Shown: positions 7,444 to 18,086, counted from the first letter of the stretch. The stretch: 64,000 nt of DNA from Bdellovibrio sp. (GCA_016187935.1 JACPIU010000026.1:186001-250000), one strand, 5' to 3'. Notes: generated from the letters alone by a model not told the origin. Translations and numbers: made by a program.

Positions 7444-10221
7444 ATATTTTCCAGTGAATGATTTTGGATTATTTGCCACTTCTTCTGGTGTCCCCGAGGC
7501 AATGAGTTGACCACCGAGATCTCCCCCTTCTGGTCCAAGATCAATAATATAGTCAGCATGTCTGATTACGTGCAGATTATGTTCGATTACAAAGACAGTA
7601 TGTCCTAAAGCGACTAAATCTAAGAGTGCGGAAAGTAATATTTTTACATCGCTAGTATGTAGCCCGGTAGTTGGTTCATCTAAAATATAGAGGCACTGGC
7701 CATTCACTCTACGCGATAACTCTCGGGAAAGCTTTAATCGTTGTGCTTCACCACCAGAAAGCGTCGTAGCAGGCTGACCAAGTTTAAGATATCCAAGTCC
7801 GATATCGAGAAGCACCTTTAAGGTGCGACTAATTTTGGGATGGTTCTTAAAAAAATCATAACTCTCTTCAACGGTTGATTCTAAAATATCTGCTATGTTT
7901 TTCCCGCGATATAATATAGATAAAGTCTCACGATTATATCGTAAGCCATTGCATTCTGTGCAAGTCACATAGACATCGGGTAAAAAATGCATCTCGATTT
8001 GCTTTATGCCATCACCCTCGCAATCCTCACAACGGCCACCTTTAACATTAAAACTGAATCGACCTGGATTATAACCTTTAACTTTAGATTCGGGAGTCTG
8101 TGCAAACACTTCACGGATGTGATCGAAAATTCCAGTGTACGTCGCGAGATTAGAATGAGGCGTACGTCCAATGGGACCTTGATCCAGTAATATGTAACTA
8201 TTTAGATGATTCAGGCCGATAATGGAATTGTAATGGGCACGAGTCGCAACTTTAGTAAAAAATTGAGAAAGAGCAGGAACAAGAATGTCTTCAAGTAGTG
8301 TGCTTTTTCCACTACCACTCACACCTGTTAAGCACACGAGACCATGCAGAGGAATTGCAACGTCGAGATTGCGAATGTTATGGCAATTGGCACCCTTGAT
8401 CTCGATAGAAGTCTTGGGAGAAAAATGATAATTCTTCCTGACAGAAAAGAGAGCTGGATCACTCAAATATTGCCCAGTTATTGAGCGCGGGTTGCTTTTA
8501 ATTTCTTCAGGAGAACCAACGGCAATTATTTCACCACCGTGAATTCCCGAACCAGGGCCAAGATCAATAATAAAATCGGCGTGCTCAATAGTCTCCTCGT
8601 CATGCTCAACAACGATAATGGTATTGTCGAGAGATTTGAGGTGTTTAAGCGAAGTAATAAGTCGATGAGTATCGCGCGCGTGCAGACCGATTGATGGTTC
8701 ATCCAGAACATAAATAATACCGGTCAGGGCCGAACCAATTTGTGTCGCTAAACGGATGCGCTGAGATTCTCCTCCAGATATTGTTTGCGCGCTTCGATTA
8801 AGGGTTAAATATCCAAGACCGACTTCACTCAGAAAGGACAATCTATTGCGGATTTCCTTAAGCAAATTAATACTTATCTGCTCCTTTTCTTTACTCATCC
8901 TGAGAGAGTTAAAAAATTTAAGACATTCAGTGATAGGAAGATCTGCTACCTCGATTATGTCTAAGTCAGCAAGTTTAACTTGCAATGAAAGGTTACTGAG
9001 TCGTTTTCCTTGGCAAGAGTTACAAATGTCCTCCTCCATATACTCTTCGAGATTTTTCCGTACTCTGTCAGATTCTGTTTCAAGATATTTTTTTTCTAGC
9101 CAAGGTATGACACCCTGAAATTGCTTCTTAAATTCAAATTTAGAATTTTCACTTGTAAAACTAAACTTATATATTTTTTTTGATCCCAATAGAATAGATT
9201 TTTTGAATTCGCGCGAGAGATCCTTGTAAGGGATATCAAGATTGATTTTCTCAGCAGAAGCGACATCAAGAATCATTTTATATATAAAATTACTCTTTTT
9301 GCTGATGAGAGGTATCGCACCCTCCAATAGGGGTAAAGATTTATCAAAAATAATTGCATGATCAGTAAATCCCTTGCTAATGCCGAGACCCTTGCACTTT
9401 TGGCAAGCCCCTAATGGTGAGTTGAATGAGAAATGCCTTGGCTCAAAATCTGGGAAAGTTATGTCAGCATCCTTAGAATAGAGGATTTCAGAAAAATCAA
9501 ACCTTTTATCGTTTACGTAAATATGACAATGACCATGTCCGTATTTAAAGGACTGCTCAATAGAAGAAACCACCCTTTCTCGCATATTTTCCTTAACAAT
9601 GAGCCGATCCAATACAATCGAAACCTCACAAGGATAAGAAAAGGATTTCTCTGTTAAATCATCAAGAAGTAATTCAAGATCATTATATTTCAATCGACGA
9701 AATCCACTCTGTTCAAGAAACTGTTTCAGATGATTCAATGCGCCTTTATTTTCTAATTTGCGGGAAAAACAAATAAATACCTTTGATGATTCTTGATTTT
9801 TGAGAATCTCGTTAGCAACTTGAGAGGGAGTATATTTCGAAATAATGCGTCCAGAAACTGGGCAATGGACATCACCAATTCGTGAATATAGAACCCGCAA
9901 GTAATCGAAAATTTCAGTGATAGTTCCAACTGTTGAACGAGGATTTTTATTACTTCCTTTTTGATCAATGGCGATAGCAGGTGAAAGTCCCTCAATTCTG
10001 TCGACATGGGCAGGACTAATGGCACCAAGGAATTGGCGCGCGTAACTGGATAATGACTCAATGTAACGTCGCTGCCCCTCTGCATATAAGGTATCGAAGG
10101 CAAGAGATGATTTGCCTGATCCACTTGGGCCAGTTATAACAACCAACTTATTTTTGGGGATTTTTATACTGACATTTTTTAAATTATGCTCACGCGCCCG
10201 CTCTATTGAGATGTAATCCAT
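7423..10221 (-). CDS. uvrA: Excinuclease ABC subunit A
   Basis: UvrA is the damage-recognition ATPase of nucleotide excision repair. The 932-residue product has two ABC modules: the first Walker A is [20 protein letters not shown] and the second [18 protein letters not shown] signatures are [15 protein letters not shown] and [15 protein letters not shown], each followed by a LDEPS/LDEPT Walker B. Zinc-finger cysteines occur as CQKCKGLG and CEDCEGDG...CTECNG. The start ([17 protein letters not shown]) aligns with the family N-terminus and overlaps the 3' end of pdxA by 32 bp, so uvrA is probably the last gene of the mfd-foldase-pdxA-uvrA run. Confidence 0.97.
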   Translation of the reverse strand: MDYISIERAREHNLKNVSIKIPKNKLVVITGPSGSGKSSLAFDTLYAEGQRRYIESLSSYARQFLGAISPAHVDRIEGLSPAIAIDQKGSNKNPRSTVGTITEIFDYLRVLYSRIGDVHCPVSGRIISKYTPSQVANEILKNQESSKVFICFSRKLENKGALNHLKQFLEQSGFRRLKYNDLELLLDDLTEKSFSYPCEVSIVLDRLIVKENMRERVVSSIEQSFKYGHGHCHIYVNDKRFDFSEILYSKDADITFPDFEPRHFSFNSPLGACQKCKGLGISKGFTDHAIIFDKSLPLLEGAIPLISKKSNFIYKMILDVASAEKINLDIPYKDLSREFKKSILLGSKKIYKFSFTSENSKFEFKKQFQGVIPWLEKKYLETESDRVRKNLEEYMEEDICNSCQGKRLSNLSLQVKLADLDIIEVADLPITECLKFFNSLRMSKEKEQISINLLKEIRNRLSFLSEVGLGYLTLNRSAQTISGGESQRIRLATQIGSALTGIIYVLDEPSIGLHARDTHRLITSLKHLKSLDNTIIVVEHDEETIEHADFIIDLGPGSGIHGGEIIAVGSPEEIKSNPRSITGQYLSDPALFSVRKNYHFSPKTSIEIKGANCHNIRNLDVAIPLHGLVCLTGVSGSGKSTLLEDILVPALSQFFTKVATRAHYNSIIGLNHLNSYILLDQGPIGRTPHSNLATYTGIFDHIREVFAQTPESKVKGYNPGRFSFNVKGGRCEDCEGDGIKQIEMHFLPDVYVTCTECNGLRYNRETLSILYRGKNIADILESTVEESYDFFKNHPKISRTLKVLLDIGLGYLKLGQPATTLSGGEAQRLKLSRELSRRVNGQCLYILDEPTTGLHTSDVKILLSALLDLVALGHTVFVIEHNLHVIRHADYIIDLGPEGGDLGGQLIASGTPEEVANNPKSFTGKYLKNFFS

Positions 10222-11137
10222 ATTTACTCGTAAAAATAGTATCTAACCCGTACAGTAGGCTTGACGGATCTGCTGAATTTTTACCATAAATATCTTCACC
10301 AGTCCCATGAACAACGCTCATTCTCAAAAAAGGTAAGCCAAAAGTAATTTGTGCAGAATGAAACATGGCCAGAGCTTTGAAAAGGGGAAGAATCTGATCG
10401 TGATAAGGAGAAACCAAAAGAGTCTTCTTTTTATACTTGAGGCCTGAAAGAAACACAGAGTCAGCAGCAAAAGGTCCCTTAAATGAAATAGTCGAAAATT
10501 TATCTCGTAAGGGCCTTAAAAAGGCCTCAAATGACATTTCTTCTGTACCAATACGACCACCTTCTCCCGCATGTGGATTCAAGCCTAAAATCACGACTTC
10601 GTCATAAGAAGTGAAATATTTCCTGCTACCGAGAAGCGATATCTCAATTTTGTGAAAAATGTCGGCATTAATTTGATTGACCACTTCACTCAGGGGAATA
10701 TGATCAGTAAGTAAAAGCAGATCAAAGTTTGGTCCCTTGAATGTCATTGAGATATCACTAATGTGGAAATAGTCTCGAAAAAAATCAGTATAGCCACGGT
10801 GATGAGTGTTTTGAAAATAAAATTGATCCTTAGAACTAGGTAAAGTGAATAAAATATCATTCTCTTGTATCAAAGGTAGCGCGGTAAGAAGTGAATTTAA
10901 GGTTTCTGAATGTTCGAAAAATCTTGGGGATAAAATGGGGATATTTCCGTTATGTAATTCCAGTCTTCCGGATGTGAGTTTATAGGGTATACATAACATT
11001 TCAAGTTCGCGGGCGAGATCATCATTATGAATCACCAAGCAAATATTTTCTAGGCAAGTTGGAGAAAGAACAAGAATGGCTTTGATTAATGCCTCAATGC
11101 CAATAGAGCCGTGCTTCCCTTGCGTGAAATAGATCAT
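10190..11137 (-). CDS. pdxA: 4-hydroxythreonine-4-phosphate dehydrogenase PdxA (divergent)
   Basis: PdxA oxidises 4-phosphohydroxy-threonine in pyridoxal phosphate synthesis. Family blocks include GLNPHAGEGGRIGTEE, FKGPFAADSVF, SPYHDQILPLFK and ITFGLPFLRMSVVHGTG. The three metal-ligand histidines appear kept: the His in LLTDHIPLSEV, the His in NPHAGEGG and the His in PYHDQ. One block is altered. The usual GHTEF near mid-protein reads RGYTDFF, so Tyr replaces a substrate-contacting His. At 315 residues it is slightly short. It could be a PdxA2-like paralogue acting on another substrate. It lies one base beyond the SurA-like gene and overlaps uvrA. Confidence 0.82.
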   Translation of the reverse strand: MIYFTQGKHGSIGIEALIKAILVLSPTCLENICLVIHNDDLARELEMLCIPYKLTSGRLELHNGNIPILSPRFFEHSETLNSLLTALPLIQENDILFTLPSSKDQFYFQNTHHRGYTDFFRDYFHISDISMTFKGPNFDLLLLTDHIPLSEVVNQINADIFHKIEISLLGSRKYFTSYDEVVILGLNPHAGEGGRIGTEEMSFEAFLRPLRDKFSTISFKGPFAADSVFLSGLKYKKKTLLVSPYHDQILPLFKALAMFHSAQITFGLPFLRMSVVHGTGEDIYGKNSADPSSLLYGLDTIFTSKYGLHLNRAGA

Positions 11138-11138
11138 C

Positions 11139-12047
11139 TTAGAAAAACTTAATAAAATGTTTTGATGATTCTCGCTGAAACCACATTTCAGTCATCTGTT
11201 TCTCACTTTCAGCATAAATTTTCTGTCTCAATATCTCCTTTTGCTTAAGAAATTTATCCGAATCGACAAGTTCCTTATGCTTAACAAAGAAGACATGAAT
11301 TTTATTTCCAATAGTAATCGGTGAAGAAAAATCGCCGGTATTTAATTTCTCAAGTTGACCCTTTATTTCTTTCGATAGGCCGTCCTCATTAATATTATTT
11401 ATGTTAGTTGCATCGAATTTTCCGAAATTGCCTCTTAGAGACTCACCCTTCTGAAGACCTTTTAGTACTCTTGGGAGTTGGGACATTTCAGATGGTTTAA
11501 GAATTCCTTTGGGTATGTAAAAATCCACAAGATCAAAGCGATGACCTAGCGTGCTGTTAGTAGGGTTAGTTTTATAAAATTCATTTTTAATTTCTTGTTC
11601 TGTTACTGAAATCATGGGAGAAATTACACGAGAGAGAAAAATATTGTATTCGATAGATTCTCTCGTTACTTCAAAATATTCCTCAAATTCAAGACCATTG
11701 GTTCTTAAAAAATTCAACAGCGCATCACGATTAAGGCCCAAACGATCCTCTGTTGATTTAATCTGTGATTCTACCTGATCATCGGCAATGACATATCCCA
11801 AGGCGTTCAACTTCTCACGGATGAGTTTCTTGTTAATAAGAATATTCATAATCTCTTTATCAGTAAGAGAAGTTTTTGGAAAAATTTGGGGTGAAATCTC
11901 GTTTCTGGCCCTGAGAGTATCTTTTATGCGCATTACGTCGAGCATGGAAATTGTCTGGTCATCAACAACTGCCATGATCTTATCTAATATTTTGGCATGA
12001 ACAAGAGTACAGAGAATGATTAAAAGGAATCCAAATAAGATTTTCAT
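11139..12047 (-). CDS. SurA-like periplasmic chaperone/peptidyl-prolyl isomerase
   Basis: This is a secreted 302-residue protein with a signal peptide ending around LVHA. The SurA-type N-terminal chaperone region follows (KIMAVVDDQTISMLDVMRIKDTL, then a helical segment with DKEIMNILINKKLIREKL). The distal part resembles one parvulin domain, with GDFSSPITIGNKIHVFFV corresponding to the usual fxxGYHIIkv strand, but the isomerase motif is degenerate. The likely role is escorting outer-membrane proteins through the periplasm, with weak or no isomerase activity. It sits between a second foldase gene and pdxA. A surA-pdxA pair is common in Gram-negative bacteria. Confidence 0.78.
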   Translation of the reverse strand: MKILFGFLLIILCTLVHAKILDKIMAVVDDQTISMLDVMRIKDTLRARNEISPQIFPKTSLTDKEIMNILINKKLIREKLNALGYVIADDQVESQIKSTEDRLGLNRDALLNFLRTNGLEFEEYFEVTRESIEYNIFLSRVISPMISVTEQEIKNEFYKTNPTNSTLGHRFDLVDFYIPKGILKPSEMSQLPRVLKGLQKGESLRGNFGKFDATNINNINEDGLSKEIKGQLEKLNTGDFSSPITIGNKIHVFFVKHKELVDSDKFLKQKEILRQKIYAESEKQMTEMWFQRESSKHFIKFF

Positions 12048-12077
12048 TAGGTAAAACTAGAATACTTTATGCAATTA

Positions 12078-12893
12078 TTAAAGGTACTTTTTATCGATTT
12101 TGATATTTGCACCCTTGCGAAGTGTTGCAAAATAATCGTTCAGGATTTCATCACGCTTCACATCGTATACGATCTTTTTATATAAGGGGATGTTAATCTC
12201 CTTATAATCGCGAACTGATAGCACTTTTATGATGTGGTATCCAAACTGGCTGCGTACGGGAGAAGTTATATGATCTTGGGGTTTACCATTGATCGCTGTG
12301 AAGTATTCTGGAGCGAGTCTTACGGCCGGTTGATACCCGATATCTCCACCATTCGGTGCGGCAGATGTCTGGCTAAATTTATTCGCAAGCTCCGAAAACT
12401 TATGTGGCTCAGCTTTTAACTGTTCGTAGACTTTGGTGGCAACTTCAAGTGCACCTTTAATTTCATTATCAGAAGGATTAGCGGTCATCCTAAAAAGAAT
12501 GTGAGCTGTACGATATTCGGGATGTTTTACGTAATAATTTTTGACATCATCATCTGTTACAACAATTTTCTTTAAAAGCGGTTCTAAATCCTTACTGACT
12601 TGAGCGTGATATAAAACATCTTCCATTTTTTGCCGAACAACCGCATCATCTTGCAGCCTCGATTTCTTGGCCCTATCGATACCGAGTTCTCGGTTAACTA
12701 GGTCATTGATTACTTTTTCTTTTGTTACAATTTTGTCTGCAATGAATAAAAGATTTTGCTGGTAAGTTGTTTCAAAATCCTTAAGTAAAATCGGACGACC
12801 GTTGACTTCGGCCACAACAAGTTTGTCTTTTTCATTTGCAAAAAGATTTCCAGAAATCAAAAGACATAAAACAGTAAATGACAGTCGAATCAT
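12078..12893 (-). CDS. PpiC/PrsA-type parvulin peptidyl-prolyl isomerase
   Basis: This secreted foldase has a signal peptide ending near LFAN and a SurA_N-like N-terminal domain (LVVAEVNGRPILLKDFE). It then has a well-preserved parvulin domain at about residues 130-235: YRTAHILFRM, FSELANKFSQTSAAPNGGDIGY and QFGYHIIKVL carry the expected His and Gly/Asp active-site framework. The domain is better conserved than in the neighbouring SurA-like protein, so this is probably the active isomerase of the pair. Thirty bases separate it from that gene, and 34 bp separate it from mfd. Confidence 0.85.
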   Translation of the reverse strand: MIRLSFTVLCLLISGNLFANEKDKLVVAEVNGRPILLKDFETTYQQNLLFIADKIVTKEKVINDLVNRELGIDRAKKSRLQDDAVVRQKMEDVLYHAQVSKDLEPLLKKIVVTDDDVKNYYVKHPEYRTAHILFRMTANPSDNEIKGALEVATKVYEQLKAEPHKFSELANKFSQTSAAPNGGDIGYQPAVRLAPEYFTAINGKPQDHITSPVRSQFGYHIIKVLSVRDYKEINIPLYKKIVYDVKRDEILNDYFATLRKGANIKIDKKYL

Positions 12894-12927
12894 AAGGTGT
12901 CCAAGTTATTAATACTTAATGTTAAAA

Positions 12928-15900
12928 TTAACATGATTTAATTTGCTGTGCAATAATTTTTGCGAAATTGAACACTTCTGTCGCATTGATACCGGTCTTC
13001 GGATAATAGCTAAAACTATAATCCTGATTAATTCGATAAGTCTTTGGTTCTCGCAGTAGAAAATTAATAAGGCGTACCCTCCATTCTTGATGCTTCTCGA
13101 AAACCTCAGGAGAGAATTTAATAGTGATTGTCTTATCATTAGCAGCAATCGCTATGACGCCAATCTGACCTAAGATAATTTTTGATTTGAGTACATAAAA
13201 AAGATTGGCGGCCTCAGGAGGTATTTTTTCATAATAATTCTCAAGTTCCTGATAAGCTTCGTCGAGTTGCTCTAAGTTTTTCAAACGAGAAAGCAATTTG
13301 TATTGTCTTAGTCGTTCTGAAGGATCGCAAATAAAATCATCGGGAATGAAACATGGAAAACTAATGTTAATTTCTAATTCAAGTGAGCGGTCTGTCTCCT
13401 GACCTTTAAGCTCATTAATTGCTTCCTGTAATAACTCCAGATAGAGTTCGAGGCCTACGATTTCAATATGGCCACTCTGCTCTACTCCTAAAATATCACC
13501 CGCACCTCGTATTTCCATATCGGCAGACGCAAGATTGAAACCACTACCAAGCTCTGCATATTGTTGAAGCGCCTTAATACGTCGTTCTGCTTCAACTCCT
13601 ATGGTTCGCTCAGGTATAATAAAATAAGCATATGCTTTACGATCACTTCTGCCGATGCGCCCTCTTAACTGGTGAAGTTGTGCTAAGCCAAATGTATCAG
13701 CACGATCAATAATCATTGTATTGGCATTAGGGATATCAATGCCTGATTCGATGATTGTAGTGCAAACCAAAACTTGAAATTTTCCCAAATAAAACTCACT
13801 GATGATTCTCTCAAGCTGAGTCTCATTCATTTGACCATGAGCAAAGGAGATGGAAACATCGGGAACAAGACTACGAATTTTCGCCACATAGGATTCCATG
13901 TCCTGAACTTTGTTGTGTACAATGAAAACTTGTCCGCCTCGTGAGGTTTCATTAGTGATTGCTGTTCGCAAAATTTCAAGATCATCATGAACGATATAGG
14001 TTTTGATAGATTGTCGATTCGGTGGAGGAGTTTTAATTAAAGCTATATCACGCAAACCCAGAAAAGAAAGTTGCAAAGTTCTTGGTATTGGCGTCGCTGT
14101 AAGAGTAAGGAAATCAACAGCGTTTTTCAAAAGTTTTAATTTTTCCTTGTGCCCGACACCAAAACGGTGTTCCTCATCGACAATAACCAAACCTAAATCT
14201 TTAAAAGCGATATCATTTGAAAGTAACTTATGTGTTCCGATCACAATATCAATATTCCCTTGCTTTAATTGGCCAATAATCTCTTTACATTCTTTTGCAG
14301 ATTTGAATCGTGATAGAAAATCGATTTTAATGGGAAACTGTTTAAATCGCTCTTGAAAAGTATGAAAGTGTTGCAAAGTTAAAATGGTTGTGGGTGCCAA
14401 TACTGCAACTTGCTTTTTATCTAAAACCGCCTTAAAGGCGGCACGCATTGCAACTTCTGTTTTTCCAAAACCAACATCACCACAAACCAAAAAATCCATT
14501 GGTTTTGAATCTTGCATTTTATCTAAGACTGCCTGGATGGCAGAAAGTTGATCAGGAGTTTCATCATAGGGAAAAGCCAACTCAAATTCATTGAACAGAT
14601 GATCTGGCGGAGAAAAAGCAAATCCTTTTGAAAGAGCTCTCGATGCATTTAATTGTAAAAGATCGAAGGCCAATTTCTTGGCGGATTCCTTTGCCCGCTT
14701 TTTTGCCTGTGAAAACTTGGAATTTCGAAGAGTGTCAAGTTTAAAAGATGCAGTTGAATCGGCATGCTTTTGAATTTGATCAATTTTAAAAACAGGGACA
14801 TAAACCTTGTCCTTCTCAGCATATTCAATAACAAAATAGTCCGATCTGCTTCCGCCCGTGAAAAGTGATTCAACCCCTAAGTATTTACCAACACCAAATT
14901 GGGTGTGAATCACAAAATCGCCAACTGTCAGACTTGCCATCTTCTCGGCAAATAGATCGACATTTCTTGCCTTTGGACGTGGGGGGAGCTTTTTTTTAAC
15001 ACCGAAAATATCGGGTTCAGATAGTAATAAGAGATTTTCATCCTTTAGGAACAACCCTTCACTCGCATCTAATCCAATAAAATTGATAGATTCAGACAAT
15101 GTTTCGAGATGCTTCTGCGCCAGAAAAAGAAATTCCTGCCTCGCCTTTTCAGTGGTGGACAAAAAAGAAACAAGTCCTCCTTGATGCATAAAGCTCTCTA
15201 AGATAGTAAATTTTTTCGTTATCAAATCATGTTGGGTATTACATTCGTATAACTTACTTCCCCAAAAAGCATGGGGGGGTTGCACGTTTATATTTACGAA
15301 AAATTGAAAATCGTGACTAGTTTCAATTTGAATGTTTTCAACATGAAGTGCGAAGGAAGGATTTAATACTGATGCGAAATCATAGAGCCTATTTTGTGAT
15401 GGTAGAATATTGTCGCTCTGATTTGAGTGTTCAGCGTCACGGTAGTGAGACTCTAGGTTTTCACGAAGGTGGTCTAATGTAAAAGATAATGCCCGCTCAT
15501 CGAATAAAATCGGAATATAGTTTTTGCTCAATAAATATTCAAAAATAGAGGGGACATCTCCAGAAAAGAAAAGTGGAAAAAAATTTGGGAACTTTTCAAA
15601 ATTTTTGCCTTCATTAGCACAAGCCAAGGCGTGGTTCCGAGGTCCAATCTTGCTTTTCTGATTTGGTGAAGGCATCGGAAGATTTGCTCTGAGATTGAGG
15701 CGAAGCTCTGGATCATGGAGAACACAAAAAGGAGTTGGGCCGATGCTGATGGTAGTGAATTTGGTTCCTTTGTCAATCTTTTGATGTTCCTCATCGAAGG
15801 GGTGCATTGACTCAATCATTTCATCAAAAAAATAAATCCTTATAGGTCGCTGCCCGAAAATATAAATATCAAATATTTCTCCTCGCCTTGAAAATGTACC

Positions 15901-16395
15901 AGGCCCATCAATTGTCAAAGCGTTGCGGTATCCTCTTTTAACAAGTAAGTGTCCCAATTCATCATGGGGAATGATGTCACTCTCTTTGAGGATTAGAAAA
16001 CTATTTCTAACCCATTCAAGGGGGCATAGGCGCCTCACAACATCAAAAACTGTGGCGCCGACAATTTGAGGAGCAGTTCCTGTCTCCAATTGATTAAAAA
16101 GCAAAAACTTTTCAAGAAATTCCTGCTCAGAAGGTATATACGGAGAATATGGATCGGAAAAAGTGGTAGGAAAAAAAGAACAGGAAAAACGATCCGTTTG
16201 CAAAGACAACATAAGAGATTCTAGGGCACTATCATCATGAGTGATTAGTAGAAATTTATATTTACTCCATTCGCGACCATCACAAATATGGTGCCAAAGG
16301 AGGCCGAATTGCGCAGATGAAGGTCCGTTGATAATGAATTTTCTACTACCAGTCTTTATCCATTCAAGAAGTTTAAGTTGCAGCGCATGAAGCAT
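12928..16395 (-). CDS. mfd: Transcription-repair coupling factor
   Basis: Mfd displaces RNA polymerase stalled at lesions and recruits UvrA. The 1155-residue protein has the UvrB-homology region (about 1-350), the RNA-polymerase-interacting domain (VGDFVIHTQFGVGKYLGVE, near 490-560), and a RecG-like translocase with Walker A CGDVGFGKTEVAMRAAF and DEEH box VIVDEEHRFGVGHKEKL. Further motor motifs are LTATPIPRTLQLSFLG, GMNET-like QMNETQLE, STIIESGID-like TTIIESGIDIPNANTMI and QLRGRIGRS. A C-terminal TRCF domain follows. It is probably the first gene of a minus-strand operon that ends in uvrA, whose product it recruits. The gene is divergent from nuoA across a 153-bp intergenic region. Confidence 0.97.
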   Translation of the reverse strand: MLHALQLKLLEWIKTGSRKFIINGPSSAQFGLLWHHICDGREWSKYKFLLITHDDSALESLMLSLQTDRFSCSFFPTTFSDPYSPYIPSEQEFLEKFLLFNQLETGTAPQIVGATVFDVVRRLCPLEWVRNSFLILKESDIIPHDELGHLLVKRGYRNALTIDGPGTFSRRGEIFDIYIFGQRPIRIYFFDEMIESMHPFDEEHQKIDKGTKFTTISIGPTPFCVLHDPELRLNLRANLPMPSPNQKSKIGPRNHALACANEGKNFEKFPNFFPLFFSGDVPSIFEYLLSKNYIPILFDERALSFTLDHLRENLESHYRDAEHSNQSDNILPSQNRLYDFASVLNPSFALHVENIQIETSHDFQFFVNINVQPPHAFWGSKLYECNTQHDLITKKFTILESFMHQGGLVSFLSTTEKARQEFLFLAQKHLETLSESINFIGLDASEGLFLKDENLLLLSEPDIFGVKKKLPPRPKARNVDLFAEKMASLTVGDFVIHTQFGVGKYLGVESLFTGGSRSDYFVIEYAEKDKVYVPVFKIDQIQKHADSTASFKLDTLRNSKFSQAKKRAKESAKKLAFDLLQLNASRALSKGFAFSPPDHLFNEFELAFPYDETPDQLSAIQAVLDKMQDSKPMDFLVCGDVGFGKTEVAMRAAFKAVLDKKQVAVLAPTTILTLQHFHTFQERFKQFPIKIDFLSRFKSAKECKEIIGQLKQGNIDIVIGTHKLLSNDIAFKDLGLVIVDEEHRFGVGHKEKLKLLKNAVDFLTLTATPIPRTLQLSFLGLRDIALIKTPPPNRQSIKTYIVHDDLEILRTAITNETSRGGQVFIVHNKVQDMESYVAKIRSLVPDVSISFAHGQMNETQLERIISEFYLGKFQVLVCTTIIESGIDIPNANTMIIDRADTFGLAQLHQLRGRIGRSDRKAYAYFIIPERTIGVEAERRIKALQQYAELGSGFNLASADMEIRGAGDILGVEQSGHIEIVGLELYLELLQEAINELKGQETDRSLELEINISFPCFIPDDFICDPSERLRQYKLLSRLKNLEQLDEAYQELENYYEKIPPEAANLFYVLKSKIILGQIGVIAIAANDKTITIKFSPEVFEKHQEWRVRLINFLLREPKTYRINQDYSFSYYPKTGINATEVFNFAKIIAQQIKSC

Positions 16396-16548
16396 AATTT
16401 AAGAGTTATCTTTACCTGGGTTTCCTGATAAATATAATGACGACACGTGTTGCCACATGTATTTAAATACATACCATTCCCAACTGTTAATTAATAGGAT
16501 ATTCTTTTTCTGCATTCTAATAATAAAGAACCTAACTAGAGAGGAAAT
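16396..16548. promoter_or_regulatory. mfd / nuoA divergent intergenic region with a 16-bp palindrome
   Basis: This 153-bp AT-rich gap must hold promoters for mfd (minus) and the nuo operon (plus). A perfect 16-bp palindrome, atgtatttaaatacat, lies at 16457-16472. It sits between TTGCCA (16450-16455) and TACCAT (16472-16477), a loosely sigma-70-like pair with 16-bp spacing, so a bound repressor or activator could cover the promoter. An 8-bp palindrome acacgtgt lies just upstream (16443-16450). The promoter call is tentative and the palindrome is exact. Confidence 0.35.
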
Positions 16549-16977
16549 GTGGCGACATTCAACATGGACGTCTATCTTCCAATTTTTTTATTAATTTTCA
16601 TTGCCCTACTTATTATTTTTGGCGCCCTTATTCTGAGTTATTTGATTCGCCCATCGAACCCTTCATTAATCAAACAAACAGCTTATGAGTGCGGTGAGCT
16701 TCCTGTTGGAACAGCATGGGCCAATTTTAATGTGCGCTTCTATGTTGTTGCGCTGGTGTTTATTATTTTTGACGTCGAAAGTGCGCTGATGTTCCCTGTG
16801 GTTGCTGTTTATAAAAGATTTTTACAGTTGGGTTCTGGCGGTGCAGTTCTTTTGTCTCTGTTGGTCTTTATAGGGGTGCTTATACAGGGCGTGATTTATT
16901 GTTGGCGTAAGGGTGATTTGGATTGGATTAAAAGTTATCGAACATCTTCAGATGTGCGCGCAAAGGGTCTTAAATAA
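16549..16977 (+). CDS. nuoA: NADH-quinone oxidoreductase subunit A
   Basis: NuoA is a three-helix subunit of the complex I membrane arm next to the quinone cavity. Diagnostic segments are TAYECGELPVG, with the conserved loop Cys, and VRFYVVALVFIIFDVESALMFP, with the Asp and Glu of IFDVE. The start is GTG at 16549 behind a gagaggaa Shine-Dalgarno, since the ATG two bases earlier is out of frame. The 142-residue product has a normal length plus a short basic tail. The stop overlaps the nuoH ATG by one base. nuoB, nuoC and nuoD, which usually follow, are absent. Confidence 0.96.
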   Translation: MATFNMDVYLPIFLLIFIALLIIFGALILSYLIRPSNPSLIKQTAYECGELPVGTAWANFNVRFYVVALVFIIFDVESALMFPVVAVYKRFLQLGSGGAVLLSLLVFIGVLIQGVIYCWRKGDLDWIKSYRTSSDVRAKGLK

Positions 16978-18086
16978 TGAATGAGACTATTGTTTCTTAT
17001 TTGGGCGAGACATTGGGTTATTCTTTTAATTGGGCAGGAACTTTGGCCATATTTTTCATTGCATCACTAGTTCTTGCTAGCATTATGGCATTGATCGGTG
17101 GGCTTGGTACGTATGCTGAAAGAAAAATTTCTGCTGACATCCAAATGCGATATGGTCCCAACAGGGTTGGTCCATATGGAATTCTGCAATTCTTAGCAGA
17201 TGGTGTAAAAATGCTATTAAAGGAAGATTGTATTCCGAGGGATTCCGATAGATTCATCTTCAAATTATCACCCATGCTCTGTTTGGTGGGTGTCTTAGCA
17301 TCTCTTGCTGTTTTACCAACGAGTAGTGGGTTTATTTTGGCGAATCTCAATGTCGGGATCTTTTATTTGTTAGGTGCCACTTCTGTCGTTGGGGTTGGCA
17401 TTTTTTTGGGTGGATATTCTTCCAATTCTAAATGGGCCATGTTGGGTGGGATGCGAGGAGCAGCGCAAATTATTAGTTATGAGGTTCCGGTAACATTGAC
17501 TATCTTATCGATTGTGTTGATTGCGGGTGGGCTTTCGATGAACACACTTGTGGGTGGGCAAGGCGCTTTTCCTAACGATTGGTATATCTTTCATAATCCA
17601 TTTTCTTTTATTGGTTTCTTTGTCTACTTCATAGGGTCTTTAGCTGAAACCAATCGTGCACCATTTGATATACCAGAGGCAGAATCTGAGTTGGTTAGTG
17701 GTTATCACACTGAGTTCTCAGGGATGAGGTTTGCTTTCTTTGCACTCTCGGAATACATCGAGGTATTTGTATTGTGTGCAATTGCAGCGGCATTATTCCT
17801 GGGTGGATATAATATCCCCTTTGGCTTACAAGAGCATGGACTCCTTGGCCAGTTGTTACAGCTTGCTGTTTTTTTCACGAAGTCATTTTTCTTATATTAT
17901 GTTGTTATTTGGATTCGTTGGACACTTCCACGCATGCGTGTTGATCATCTTATGATTCTCTGTTGGAAATACCTAACTCCGATCGCGCTCCTTAATTTGG
18001 TGGGCACGGCAGTTTGGATGTATTGTTTTGATGGAAAATCATTCTATATGATATTGAAGCAGTTGTTTGTAGCTTCAGGTCAATAA
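16977..18086 (+). CDS. nuoH: NADH-quinone oxidoreductase subunit H
   Basis: NuoH has eight membrane helices, lines much of the quinone chamber and connects it to the proton-pumping arm. The canonical blocks are present: TYAERKISADIQMRYGPNRVGP, LADGVKMLLKED, RGAAQIISYEVP, and the cytoplasmic quinone loop AETNRAPFDIPEAESELVSGYHTEFSG. The Lys-containing FFTKSFFLYYVVIWIRWTLPR closes the fold. At 369 residues the length is normal and nothing is missing. Unusually, nuoI does not follow: nuoJ starts 13 bp downstream. Confidence 0.97.
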   Translation: MNETIVSYLGETLGYSFNWAGTLAIFFIASLVLASIMALIGGLGTYAERKISADIQMRYGPNRVGPYGILQFLADGVKMLLKEDCIPRDSDRFIFKLSPMLCLVGVLASLAVLPTSSGFILANLNVGIFYLLGATSVVGVGIFLGGYSSNSKWAMLGGMRGAAQIISYEVPVTLTILSIVLIAGGLSMNTLVGGQGAFPNDWYIFHNPFSFIGFFVYFIGSLAETNRAPFDIPEAESELVSGYHTEFSGMRFAFFALSEYIEVFVLCAIAAALFLGGYNIPFGLQEHGLLGQLLQLAVFFTKSFFLYYVVIWIRWTLPRMRVDHLMILCWKYLTPIALLNLVGTAVWMYCFDGKSFYMILKQLFVASGQ

